From the NCBI RefSeq assembly GCF_016107705.1, contig NZ_JAEHGC010000002.1, forward strand, positions 372,001-436,000: DNA of 64,000 nt. Reading direction: 5' to 3'. Each line of letters starts with the position of its first letter. Position 1 is the stretch's first letter. This stretch comes from Neobacillus cucumis. Lineage in GTDB: Bacteria > Bacillota > Bacilli > Bacillales_B > DSM-18226. Position numbers and translations under genes: made by a program. Under the pieces are notes generated by a model. The model was not told the DNA's origin and searched no databases. It saw nothing but the letters and a program-made list of their open reading frames with translations. This document shows positions 7,673-16,445 of this stretch, piece by piece.

Positions 7673-9274
7673 GTGTCAATATTAACTAATTTGTTAAAAA
7701 AGAAACAAAAAAATCGGCAAAATGATAATCACAGGCAACAGCAAGATCCAGGTAAACCGGAAAATTTGGCGATTCTAAGAGACTATAAAGAAAATATAAA
7801 TCGAATCAAAGCGGAGTTTGGATATAGTACGGATGTTAATATGCGTGAATTTTCTTTTTTCGGGCATAAAGGAATAACCGTCTATATCGACGGTTTAGCT
7901 GATAATCAAATGATCAGTGAATTTTTTCTGGAAATGGTGACAGATGAACCAAGAGAGGGACTTGAAGATTTTTTTCAATGGATGACTGAAAAAGCAACCG
8001 GTTTAGGGAATCTTCAAATTATTGAGAATTGGAATCAGGTTTTTGATTCTCTTCTTTCCGGAAATACGGTTTTTTTTATAAATGGATATAATCGGTCCAT
8101 TACTGTTGATACAAAAGGATGGGAAAAGCGGGCAATATCAGAACCTTCTACCCAATTATCCATCCGTGGCCCAAAAGATTCATTTACGGAAACTCTTCGG
8201 ACTAATACGGCTTTAATACGAAGAAGGATTAAGAGTCCTAACTTATGGGTTGAATCCATGAAAATCGGGACAGTTTCCCAAACTGACATTGCCATTGTGT
8301 ATGTGAAAGGAATAGCGAACGAAAAAATTGTAAAAGAAGTAAAAGACCGACTAAATCGAATTAATATGGACTCAATTTTGGGTTCCGGTTATATCGAACA
8401 ATTGATTGAGGACCAATCGTGGACATCTTTTCCAACTACTTATCATTCAGAAAGACCAGATGTGGTGTCTTCACATGTTCTCGAAGGCAGGGTTGCTCTC
8501 ATTGTAGACGGAACACCTTTTGTCCTAACCGTACCAGCGCTCTTTATTCAATTTTTTCAGGCGCCGGATGATTATTATTCACGATTTGATATTTCAACAG
8601 GTATTCGCTTCTTAAGAATAATGGCCTTTTTTATTGCTTTAATGGGTCCTGCGATTTACATTGCCGCTACAACTTTTCATCAGGAGATGATTCCGACTAC
8701 AATGGCCATTGCCATTGCAGCCCAGCGGGAGAATGTTCCCTTTCCTGCATTTGTAGAGGCCTTGATTATGGAAGTGACCTTTGAAATATTGCGGGAAGCA
8801 GGCTTACGATTGCCAAGAGCGGTGGGGCAGGCTGTCTCAATTGTAGGAGCACTTGTAATCGGACAGGCGGCTGTTCAAGCGGGCTTTGTTTCACCTGTAA
8901 TGGTTATCGTGGTTTCGATTACAGCGATTGCTAATTTTTCCACTCCAAGCTTTGCGATGGCGATTGCAGCCAGAATGATCCGTTTTGTATTAATGGGCCT
9001 TTCTTCGATTTTAGGCTTTTACGGTATTATGTTAGGACTCATGTTTATGAGTATTCATTTATGTTCACTGCGCTCTTTCGGGCTTCCGTATATGCAGCCA
9101 TTAGCACCATTTAATATCCAAAATCAGCAGGATGTGTTTGTTCGCTTTCCAATCTGGGCAATGAAAAATAGACCGATGTTTATGAGTAAGGGGAATTTAG
9201 TTCGATCAGGTGAAAACCAAAAGCCTGGGCCACCCAATCAAAAAGATGATTCGTCTTCTAAAGGTGAGCAGTGA
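7673..9274 (+). CDS. Spore germinant receptor A subunit (GerA/GerKA family)
   Basis: 533 residues. A large soluble N-terminal region (about 1-290) is followed by a C-terminal block of roughly five membrane helices containing GPAIYIAATTFHQEMIPT and the REAGLRLPRAVGQAVSIVGA stretch that is characteristic of GerA-family subunits. It sits in the inner spore membrane and takes part in germinant sensing with the B and C subunits. GTG 7673 follows a GAGGCGGG site. It overlaps the C-subunit gene by one base (TGATG). Forespore-specific sigma-G transcription is expected for the family, but no convincing sigma-G promoter was found. Confidence 0.93.
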   Translation: MSILTNLLKKKQKNRQNDNHRQQQDPGKPENLAILRDYKENINRIKAEFGYSTDVNMREFSFFGHKGITVYIDGLADNQMISEFFLEMVTDEPREGLEDFFQWMTEKATGLGNLQIIENWNQVFDSLLSGNTVFFINGYNRSITVDTKGWEKRAISEPSTQLSIRGPKDSFTETLRTNTALIRRRIKSPNLWVESMKIGTVSQTDIAIVYVKGIANEKIVKEVKDRLNRINMDSILGSGYIEQLIEDQSWTSFPTTYHSERPDVVSSHVLEGRVALIVDGTPFVLTVPALFIQFFQAPDDYYSRFDISTGIRFLRIMAFFIALMGPAIYIAATTFHQEMIPTTMAIAIAAQRENVPFPAFVEALIMEVTFEILREAGLRLPRAVGQAVSIVGALVIGQAAVQAGFVSPVMVIVVSITAIANFSTPSFAMAIAARMIRFVLMGLSSILGFYGIMLGLMFMSIHLCSLRSFGLPYMQPLAPFNIQNQQDVFVRFPIWAMKNRPMFMSKGNLVRSGENQKPGPPNQKDDSSSKGEQ

Positions 9275-10479
9275 TGAAAAAATGCTTAATCGCTTTTTTA
9301 ATTGTGTTTCTAGTGACCCCTATTCTAAGTGCTTGCTGGAACCAAAAAGAATTAACGGACCTTGCTTTCGTGATGGCCCTGGGAATTGATAAGGGAGGAA
9401 CCAAAAGGTATGATGTTTCCTTTCAAGTCGTTAATCCAGGAAATGTTGGATTGGGACAATCGGGTGGGGGTCAAGGACTACCAATTGCAGTCTACAAAAG
9501 TTCAGGGGATACGATAACGGAGGCAGCTAGAGATGCTACAAAAAGAATATCGCGGAGGCTTTATTATGCCCACACAAATTTGGTGGTTGTCAGTGAGGAA
9601 GTGGCGAGAAAAGATATATTAGATGTGATGGATGCTTTAGATCGTGATCCGGAATTTCGAACTACTACTGATTTGGTGGTGGCCAGGAATTCAAGCGCTA
9701 GAGAACTGCTTTCAACCCTTTCTTTTTTAGATAAACTTCCTGTAAATAAGATTACAAAAGAAATAAAAATCACTGGAAAAATGCTAGGTGAAAATATGAG
9801 TGTCAGTATCGATGATTTTCTTAATGGGCTTGTAAGCAATGGGAAGCAGCCGATTGCAAATGGATTTAAGTTAGTTGGGAATAAAGAGGACATCGGAAAA
9901 GCGGATGCATTGCAAAAAACCAACGCGGAAGGAATTCCGGCTGCAAATGGGATCGGTATATTTAAGGGAGGGAAATTAACGGGATGGGTTGAAAATAAAA
10001 ATGCTCGCGGAGTTGTATGGATTTTAAATAAAGTGAAAAGTACGGATATCAATCTCAAGATGAATGGAAAGAAGGGAGCCATATCTTATGCCCCGATTCG
10101 GTCAAAAACGAATGTATCGGCAGTATTTAAGAATGGCAGGCCTGTAATTAATGTAAAACTTGAGAATGAAGGCTGGATCAGTGAAGCGAATCTTGCAATC
10201 GATTTAACGAAACCAGAAGTAATAAACAAAATTAATCAAGAGGTTGAAAAAGAAATTAAAAAGCAAGTGGAATCTTCCATAAGGGCTGTTCAGAAGCATA
10301 AAAGTGACATTTTTGGATTTGGGGAAGTGATTCACCGTCGTTATCCGTTACAGTGGAGTAAAATTAAAGGGGACTGGAACAATCAATTTGCAAATCTTGA
10401 AGTACATGTCAAGGTGGATTCATTTATCCGACGTGAAGGAATCCGGACAAAACCATTTTGGGTGGATCTTGTTAAATAA
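9274..10479 (+). CDS. Germinant receptor C lipoprotein (Ger(x)C family)
   Basis: 401 residues from ATG 9274 (GTG 9271 also possible). A lipoprotein signal ends in the lipobox LSAC with Cys21, followed by WNQKELTDLAFVMALGIDKG, typical of Ger(x)C proteins. The lipid-anchored C subunit is needed for receptor function in the spore inner membrane. GGTGAG lies 5-6 bases before the ATG, and the start overlaps the stop of the A subunit. Gene order A-C-B matches the gerK arrangement rather than gerA. Confidence 0.92.
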   Translation: MKKCLIAFLIVFLVTPILSACWNQKELTDLAFVMALGIDKGGTKRYDVSFQVVNPGNVGLGQSGGGQGLPIAVYKSSGDTITEAARDATKRISRRLYYAHTNLVVVSEEVARKDILDVMDALDRDPEFRTTTDLVVARNSSARELLSTLSFLDKLPVNKITKEIKITGKMLGENMSVSIDDFLNGLVSNGKQPIANGFKLVGNKEDIGKADALQKTNAEGIPAANGIGIFKGGKLTGWVENKNARGVVWILNKVKSTDINLKMNGKKGAISYAPIRSKTNVSAVFKNGRPVINVKLENEGWISEANLAIDLTKPEVINKINQEVEKEIKKQVESSIRAVQKHKSDIFGFGEVIHRRYPLQWSKIKGDWNNQFANLEVHVKVDSFIRREGIRTKPFWVDLVK

Positions 10480-10505
10480 CCCTTCGCAAAGGGGAAATGT
10501 AGTAG

Positions 10506-11618
10506 ATGGAAAAGGTAAAAATAAACGCGTCGCAAATGTTTGTTCTGGTGGTCTTATTTGAAATGGGCAGTGCGATTCTCGTTGGTCTAGGTACAGGGGC
10601 TAAGCAGGATGCATGGATTTCCATTTTATTCGGACTTTCAGGCGGTTTATTAGTCTTCGTCATTTACTACCGCCTGTATCTTTATTATCCCGATTTACCC
10701 TTAACGAATTATATGCAAATCATAATCGGAAAATGGCTTGGGCGTGTGATCGGGGTCCTCTATATTATCTATTTTTGCTATTGTGCTGCAAGGGTATTGC
10801 GGGATTTTGGTGAATTGCTTACGACCACGATTTACACCGATACGCCTTTGTTTATCATTAATTCTTTGATGATTCTCACCATTATTTATGGGATTCATAA
10901 AGGCTTTGAGGTAATTGCAAGAGTGGGCCAACTATATTTCGGCATTATCTATATAATGGCCATTACAGGGTTCCTCCTTATCATTTTTTCGGGGTTAATT
11001 CACATGGATTATCTTAAACCTATTCTAGAAAATGGATGGAAGCCGGTCATAAAAACATTTCTGGGAGAAACCATTACGTTTCCTTTTGGTGAAATGATTG
11101 TATTTACCATGTTCTTGCCATATATTAAAGAACCAAAAAAGATAAAACTCGTTTGTATGGGTGGAATGATCTTAAGCGGGATTAATATTATGATTACAAC
11201 CGTGATTAATATCGCAACCATTGGCACGGAGTTGTTCACAAGGTCAAACTTTCCGCTGTTAACAACAGTGGGAAAAATTCAATTGGCTAACTTTATTGAA
11301 CGGCTTGATGTTTTATTTATGCTCTATTTGGTGATTGGCGGCTTTTTTAAAATATCACTCTTTACCTATGCAGCAGTAACCGGGGCCGCTGATCTTTTCA
11401 GATTTACAAGCCATCAGAAATTAAGTTATCCAATTGGATTACTGATCCTATTTGCATCCGTTACCATTGCCTCTACATATGCAGAACATATTACAGAAGG
11501 GTTGATGATTGTTCCAATATATTTACATTGGCCCTTTCAAATTATCATTCCAAGTGCTTTGCTAGTGATCGCATTTTTTCGAAATAGGAAGAAAAAATCA
11601 GATCAAACGGCAAATTGA
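10506..11618 (+). CDS. Germinant receptor B subunit (GerKB-type permease)
   Basis: 370 residues with about ten transmembrane helices and no soluble domain. It belongs to the spore germination permease family related to APC amino-acid transporters, and opens with the usual INASQMFVLVVLFEMGSAIL. The B subunit is thought to form the germinant-binding pocket. ATG 10506 follows a GGGGAAATG site 27 bases after the C gene. The operon ends in a strong terminator. Germinant specificity cannot be inferred. Confidence 0.92.
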   Translation: MEKVKINASQMFVLVVLFEMGSAILVGLGTGAKQDAWISILFGLSGGLLVFVIYYRLYLYYPDLPLTNYMQIIIGKWLGRVIGVLYIIYFCYCAARVLRDFGELLTTTIYTDTPLFIINSLMILTIIYGIHKGFEVIARVGQLYFGIIYIMAITGFLLIIFSGLIHMDYLKPILENGWKPVIKTFLGETITFPFGEMIVFTMFLPYIKEPKKIKLVCMGGMILSGINIMITTVINIATIGTELFTRSNFPLLTTVGKIQLANFIERLDVLFMLYLVIGGFFKISLFTYAAVTGAADLFRFTSHQKLSYPIGLLILFASVTIASTYAEHITEGLMIVPIYLHWPFQIIIPSALLVIAFFRNRKKKSDQTAN

Positions 11619-11654
11619 AAAACAGCCATTTATTGTCAATAATGGCTGTTTTGA
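11619..11654. terminator. Bidirectional terminator
   Basis: AAAACAGCCATT pairs with AATGGCTGTTTT, with A/T runs on both sides. It separates the ger operon (+) from the convergent sensor kinase (-). Confidence 0.85.
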
Positions 11655-11662
11655 ATTGAATT

Positions 11663-13387
11663 TTATGATTTTGCAATTTGTGAGCGTTTTGTTGTTCCGG
11701 CCTTTTTGGGATTATGGGGCAGAACAATGGTAACTAATGTTCCTTCATTTTTTTGACTTTCAAATGTAATGGTTCCCTTATGTGATTGGACAATCTTGAA
11801 GCTGACCGTCAATCCTAATCCAGTGCCTTTTTCTTTGGAGGAGTAAAACGGCTCACCAATTTTGGCTAATCTTTCCTTCGTGATCCCGCAGCCATTATCT
11901 TTCACTTTTATTGTGATCTGCTCCTGCTCGATTTTTTCAATACCTACCAGAATCGTACCGCCGTTTTGTGAAGCTTCAATTGCATTTTTGATGACATTAA
12001 TAAACAATTGTTTAAGCTGGTTTGGTTCACATTCCATGAGGGTTTCTTTTTCAGGAAATGTTGATTCTATTTGCACATTGTAAAGACTTGCTTCTGTATT
12101 TAATAACGAAATGACATCAAACATGATTTTTTGGATATCAGCAGTTGTATATTTTAGTACCTGCGGTTTTGCCAATAGCAACAGTTCACCAACAATATGG
12201 TTGATTCGATCAAGTTCATCAAGCATGATTTTGTAATAAAATTGATGCTTTTGGTCCTCCACTTGTAAAAGTTGAACAAAGCCCTTCAAAGAGGTCAGCG
12301 GGTTACGAATTTCATGAGCGACACTTGCGGATAATTCCCCGACGACAGAAAGTTTTTCAGTCCTTCTCAGCCGTTCCTCTGTTTGTCTCAATCCTGTTAC
12401 ATCTCTTCCATAACCAATTATCCCTGTTATTTCACCATTAATAACAATGGGAAGTGAGGTAGTTTGTAAGGTAATCGAATGCCCGTCCGCATGGAGGATG
12501 TTTAATTCATAAATGATTGGCGTACTATCATCCACGACGGTCGAGATAAATTCCTTTAGATGATGGCGAAAGCGTTTCGGTAATAAGTTTTTCACATTTT
12601 TACCAATCATTTCATCTCTTTTATAGCCGGTAATTATTTCAAATTGTGGATTCAAATTTGAAATGACTCCATTTAAGTCCATCATATAAACAATGTCCGG
12701 GCTGTATTCAAACAATGATTTGTATTGCTGCTGGCTTTCTGCCAGTCTTTTGGCCATATCTTTTTTCTCGGTAATATCTCGGCCAATAATCACGAGGCCC
12801 TGTCTTGATCCATCAGGATTAAACAGAGGGACTTTGATTGTGTCAAATGTTTTGGTAGAGCCATCGGGGATTGGGATCATTTCTTCGCACCGAGTCACGA
12901 TTCCATTTTTCCATGTCTCTTCATCAGACACCTCACAATACCTAAGGGCATCAGCATAATAATCTGAGTAGGATGCTAATTCAGAGTCCTTTTTACCCCG
13001 ATAATCAATATTTTCAAGCTGGAATAGCCTTAATCCAAAATTATTTGCTTCAATCCATCTTCCTTCCCCATCCTTAAAGTTGACGAAATCAACCATCGAA
13101 TTGATCAAAGTGGATAGACGTTTTTCATCCTCTTTGGAAGCATTCAATTCTTCATTTTTACCGATAAAGAAATAAATTGCTCCACCGGTAACAATCACAT
13201 AAAAGATTTCTTTTAACCGTTCAAAAATCCAAATTAAATGAGTGGGGAGATACTGTTCAACTAAAAAATTTGTTCCATATATCCAAATGAAACTTAAGAC
13301 AAAGTATAAAATTACAAGTTTATGTTTCTTCATGTAATTCTCCAGTTCTTTCAGTAAGTGAATTTTCTCGTTTGTTCGTAAAAACAT
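11663..13387 (-). CDS. PAS-domain sensor histidine kinase (sporulation-kinase type)
   Basis: 574 residues: two N-terminal membrane helices (about 23-43 and 56-76) with almost no loop, PAS domains at about 90-205 and 215-335, HisKA with phospho-acceptor His358 in SVAHEIRNPLTSLKGF, and HATPase_c with N-box NVIKNAIEAS and GTGLGL. This H-box is the phosphorelay kinase type (KinA-KinE), so phosphotransfer to Spo0F is plausible. No response regulator is adjacent, which fits an orphan Kin. ATG 13387 has AAGG close upstream; ATG 13333 with CTGGAG six bases upstream is a good alternative that would keep both helices. Confidence 0.85.
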   Translation of the reverse strand: MFLRTNEKIHLLKELENYMKKHKLVILYFVLSFIWIYGTNFLVEQYLPTHLIWIFERLKEIFYVIVTGGAIYFFIGKNEELNASKEDEKRLSTLINSMVDFVNFKDGEGRWIEANNFGLRLFQLENIDYRGKKDSELASYSDYYADALRYCEVSDEETWKNGIVTRCEEMIPIPDGSTKTFDTIKVPLFNPDGSRQGLVIIGRDITEKKDMAKRLAESQQQYKSLFEYSPDIVYMMDLNGVISNLNPQFEIITGYKRDEMIGKNVKNLLPKRFRHHLKEFISTVVDDSTPIIYELNILHADGHSITLQTTSLPIVINGEITGIIGYGRDVTGLRQTEERLRRTEKLSVVGELSASVAHEIRNPLTSLKGFVQLLQVEDQKHQFYYKIMLDELDRINHIVGELLLLAKPQVLKYTTADIQKIMFDVISLLNTEASLYNVQIESTFPEKETLMECEPNQLKQLFINVIKNAIEASQNGGTILVGIEKIEQEQITIKVKDNGCGITKERLAKIGEPFYSSKEKGTGLGLTVSFKIVQSHKGTITFESQKNEGTLVTIVLPHNPKKAGTTKRSQIAKS

Positions 13388-13663
13388 ACCTTCCTTCTAT
13401 AGTACTAGATTCTGAATGAATTTGGAATAATGCAATTCTGGAATTCTAGATAAATTGCATAATTCTGCCGGTATTTTCGAGAAAATGAGGCTATCGAAAA
13501 GGTTACAAATTGGTAACATAGTCGAAGAAAAGATTTTACCGGATTGTAACCCTTTTTCCTGGAAAAAAAAGTATGATTTGTAGGGGATATGAATTTAAGA
13601 ATTTTAAAGCCGAAGATGTATCCTTTGCCGCAGGTTGAATGGTGTTAGGAGTGTGAGCATGAA

Positions 13664-14191
13664 TTGGAAGAAGTCTTTAATCATTTATATAAAAAATATC
13701 ATCAAGATGTTTTTAATTTTCTATATTATATGGTTCATAATCGCGAACAAGCAGAAGATCTTGTTCAAGAAGTCTATATACGGGTATTGAAGGCCTACCG
13801 GCAATTTAAGGGCGATAGCAGTGAAAAAACATGGCTTTTTGCAATTGCCAGAAATGTGGCCATTGATTCCTTTCGAAAACATAAAGGCTGGAAACAGCGG
13901 ATCGTCGATCAATTTGATTCTTGGGAACAACAAATCAAGGATGAATCGATTTCACCGGAAGAGTCTGCATTTCAAAAAGAGGATACACAAAATATGTTCA
14001 AATGTCTTGAACAGTGCACCTTAGACCAAAAAAGCGTAATCATTCTCCGGTTCCTTCAGGAGCTTTCAATTTATGAAACCGCTAAAGTATTAGGCTGGAA
14101 GGAAAGTAAAGTGAAAACAACCCAGCATAGAGCCATCAAACAATTAAAAATTTTAATGAAGGAGATAAGTAATGCCGAAAAAGCTGGATAA
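13664..14191 (+). CDS. sigX: ECF RNA polymerase sigma factor SigX
   Basis: 175 residues. Region 2 (LYKKYHQDVFNFLYYMVHNR, then AEDLVQEVYIRVLKAY) and region 4 (DQKSVIILRFLQELSIYETA, then SKVKTTQHRA) match SigX, which controls cell-surface charge and antimicrobial-peptide resistance genes in Bacillus. TTG 13664 is the only start in frame: a TAG lies six codons upstream and GGAG is at 13648-13651. In B. subtilis sigX is followed by its membrane anti-sigma gene rsiX; here a terminator and then an unrelated two-component system follow, so the usual partner is missing. Confidence 0.88.
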   Translation: MEEVFNHLYKKYHQDVFNFLYYMVHNREQAEDLVQEVYIRVLKAYRQFKGDSSEKTWLFAIARNVAIDSFRKHKGWKQRIVDQFDSWEQQIKDESISPEESAFQKEDTQNMFKCLEQCTLDQKSVIILRFLQELSIYETAKVLGWKESKVKTTQHRAIKQLKILMKEISNAEKAG

Positions 14192-14225
14192 AAGAATAAA
14201 ATTCTACAATTAAACCTTAACATGA

Positions 14226-14260
14226 TAATAACCCTCGCTGCCGCGAAGGTTATTTTTTTA
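14226..14260 (+). terminator. Intrinsic terminator after sigX
   Basis: AATAACCCTCGC pairs with GCGAAGGTTATT (one mismatch) around TGCC, then T7. It confirms that sigX is monocistronic at its 3' end. Confidence 0.85.
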
Positions 14261-14347
14261 TAATAAAAAGAAATAACCGTTGCTTAGTTTTACCTGTTAT
14301 GTAAAATTATAGAAGAAGATAAAATTGTAAATTGTGAGGTTTATACG

Positions 14348-15055
14348 ATGTCAGAAGGAAAAATTTTAGTGGTGGAAGATGAAATCCCGATTCGGAAACT
14401 AATTTTATTTAATTTACAGCGCTCAAATTTTGAGGTAATGGAAGCAGGGGAAGGAAAAGAGGCGTTAGCACTTGTAAATAATCGAACTCCTTCTTTAGTT
14501 CTTTTAGATATTATGCTGCCTGATATGGACGGATTTGAACTCTGCAGTAAAATCAGGGAAACTCATCCCAGACTTCCAATTGTAATAGTTTCTGCCCGCG
14601 GACAAGATATGGAAAAGATTATGGGCTTGGAACTCGGCGCGGATGATTATATTGTAAAGCCATTTAACCCACTGGAGTTAGTGGCAAGAATTCGGTCAGT
14701 TTTAAGAAGAACAAATCAAACCGTACCTAAACAGCCTGAACCGGTCATCAAAGCTGGACCTTTTCATTTCGAAATGAAAACACAGCGCCTGTATAAAAAT
14801 GGACAATTGGTCAAATTAACCGCAAGAGAATTTCAATTAATTAGACTATTTTTTGAGCGGTTTAATGAGCCGCTCTCAAGAAATCAGCTATTAGATGAAA
14901 TTTGGGGGCAGAATTATTTTGGCGACCCAAAAACAGTAGATGTACATATTCGCAGATTAAGAGAGAAAATTGAAGATGACCCGTCTCAGCCTTTGTTTTT
15001 AAAAACCATCTGGGGTTTTGGTTATTCCTTTCAAAATAGTGAGATAAATAAATGA
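14348..15055 (+). CDS. OmpR/PhoB-family response regulator
   Basis: 235 residues. The receiver domain (1-120) has the acidic pair VVEDE, phospho-acceptor Asp54 in LVLLDIMLPDMDGF and Lys in YIVKPFNP. The C-terminal winged helix (about 135-232) has the usual LTAREFQLI and VDVHIRRLREKIEDDP motifs. It binds DNA when phosphorylated by the kinase that overlaps it by four bases (ATGA). GTGAGG precedes ATG 14348. Target genes may include the lipoprotein downstream; no operator repeat was identified. Confidence 0.9.
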   Translation: MSEGKILVVEDEIPIRKLILFNLQRSNFEVMEAGEGKEALALVNNRTPSLVLLDIMLPDMDGFELCSKIRETHPRLPIVIVSARGQDMEKIMGLELGADDYIVKPFNPLELVARIRSVLRRTNQTVPKQPEPVIKAGPFHFEMKTQRLYKNGQLVKLTAREFQLIRLFFERFNEPLSRNQLLDEIWGQNYFGDPKTVDVHIRRLREKIEDDPSQPLFLKTIWGFGYSFQNSEINK

Positions 15056-16428
15056 AAAAGGGAATTAAACGGAGAGTGGTTTGGAGTTATTTAATCCTGA
15101 TCATCTTTAGTGTTGCCTTATTTGAAGCGATCATTCTTTTCGCCTTAAGAGTTTATTATCTAGATGGAATCAAGCAAACATTGCGCGACCAAGGAATATT
15201 GTTTTCATCCTATTATGAGCAGGAATTAATTGACAACCAATTGCTGAACGACCCGGGGAGATTATTGGATCAATATCGATTCCTGGTATCGGCTGAGGTT
15301 CAATTAATGGATCCTAATGGAAATGTAATTGCTGATACCCATGATAATAAGCAAAAAAACATATCCGAATATGAGGATGTAAAAATGGCGATTACCGGTG
15401 TTACCGGCTATCTAGATACGAAAGCAGCCGGAGAACGGATCTTATTTGTAACACAGCCGTTAAAGCGGGGAAATACGGTTATAGGGGCGATTCGCTTTAC
15501 TACCTCGATGGAACGGTTAAATCACGTTTTTACCAAAAATATGCTCATCCTTTTATCATTTGGAGGGATTGTTATCCTTACGGCAGCCATCATCAGCTTT
15601 TTCCTTGCAAACACCATTACAAAGCCAATTAGTGTTATTACGAAGGCTGCGGAACAAATGGCTTCCGGGAAGTTATCTACCAGAGTCAAAAAGGAGAATG
15701 AAGATGAAATTGGCAAGCTTGCAGACACATTAAACTATATGGCAATGCAGATTGAGAAGCATGAGCAATTAAAAAATGAATTTATCGCTTCTGTTTCACA
15801 TGAACTTCGAACGCCCTTGACCTCCATCAAGGGCTGGGCGGTTACGCTTAATTCCATGACAGAAGACGATTTCTTCCGCAACGGTCTTGAGATTATTTCA
15901 ACTGAAAGTGACCGGCTTAATCATTTACTTGGTGACTTACTTGATTTCTCGAGTTTATCTTCAGGTAAACTGCCATTGGTGATTGAAAAAGTCGCATTGC
16001 CAACTTTTATCCAACAGGTGATTCATCAATTAGCTCCAAGGGCTGAGAGACAAGGGATTCACCTTTCAGGACACTTAGATGAAAGTCTTGTTCCCGTTCT
16101 TGTAGATCATAATCGTTTAAAGCAGGTATTGATGAATCTTTTGGATAATGCTTTTAAGTTCACCCCTTATGGCGGTAAAATTGTTGTCGTACTAATGAGC
16201 ATAGGAGAGGAAGCGGTAATTCAGGTCATCGATTCAGGTAGTGGAATCACTAAAGAGGAATTACAGCTGGTGAAAAACAAATTTTATAAAGGGAAATCCA
16301 AAGGAGCTGGAAGCGGCATCGGATTGGCAATTGTCGATGAGATTATTAAAGCGCATCACGGGAAATTTTCTTTGAATAGTAAGAATGGGAACGGGACTAC
16401 AGCAGAGATTCGTCTGCCAATTCAATAG
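15052..16428 (+). CDS. HAMP-domain sensor histidine kinase
   Basis: 458 residues: TM1 about 11-32, an extracytoplasmic sensor of about 130 residues, TM2 about 164-186, HAMP about 187-238, HisKA with His250 in SVSHELRTPLTSIKGW, and HATPase_c with NLLDNAFKFTP and GSGIGLAIVDE. It is the cognate kinase of the regulator it overlaps. The extracytoplasmic part carries an NGNVIADTHDN stretch like a single Cache/PAS fold. The signal is unknown; the secreted lipoprotein 17 bases downstream may modulate it. Confidence 0.9.
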   Translation: MKKGIKRRVVWSYLILIIFSVALFEAIILFALRVYYLDGIKQTLRDQGILFSSYYEQELIDNQLLNDPGRLLDQYRFLVSAEVQLMDPNGNVIADTHDNKQKNISEYEDVKMAITGVTGYLDTKAAGERILFVTQPLKRGNTVIGAIRFTTSMERLNHVFTKNMLILLSFGGIVILTAAIISFFLANTITKPISVITKAAEQMASGKLSTRVKKENEDEIGKLADTLNYMAMQIEKHEQLKNEFIASVSHELRTPLTSIKGWAVTLNSMTEDDFFRNGLEIISTESDRLNHLLGDLLDFSSLSSGKLPLVIEKVALPTFIQQVIHQLAPRAERQGIHLSGHLDESLVPVLVDHNRLKQVLMNLLDNAFKFTPYGGKIVVVLMSIGEEAVIQVIDSGSGITKEELQLVKNKFYKGKSKGAGSGIGLAIVDEIIKAHHGKFSLNSKNGNGTTAEIRLPIQ

Positions 16429-16445
16429 ATTAAGAGGAGAAGGTT

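Noticed and set aside
13431..13459. TGCAATT-N15-AATTGCA inverted repeat upstream of the PAS kinase
   Set aside because: The region is very A/T-rich, only one copy exists, and it does not match the paired TGCATAAT enhancer pattern.
13545..13576. SigX autoregulatory promoter (TGTAAC at 13545) before sigX
   Set aside because: No CGAC-type -10 lies at the right distance; the following GTATGA is 20 bases away.
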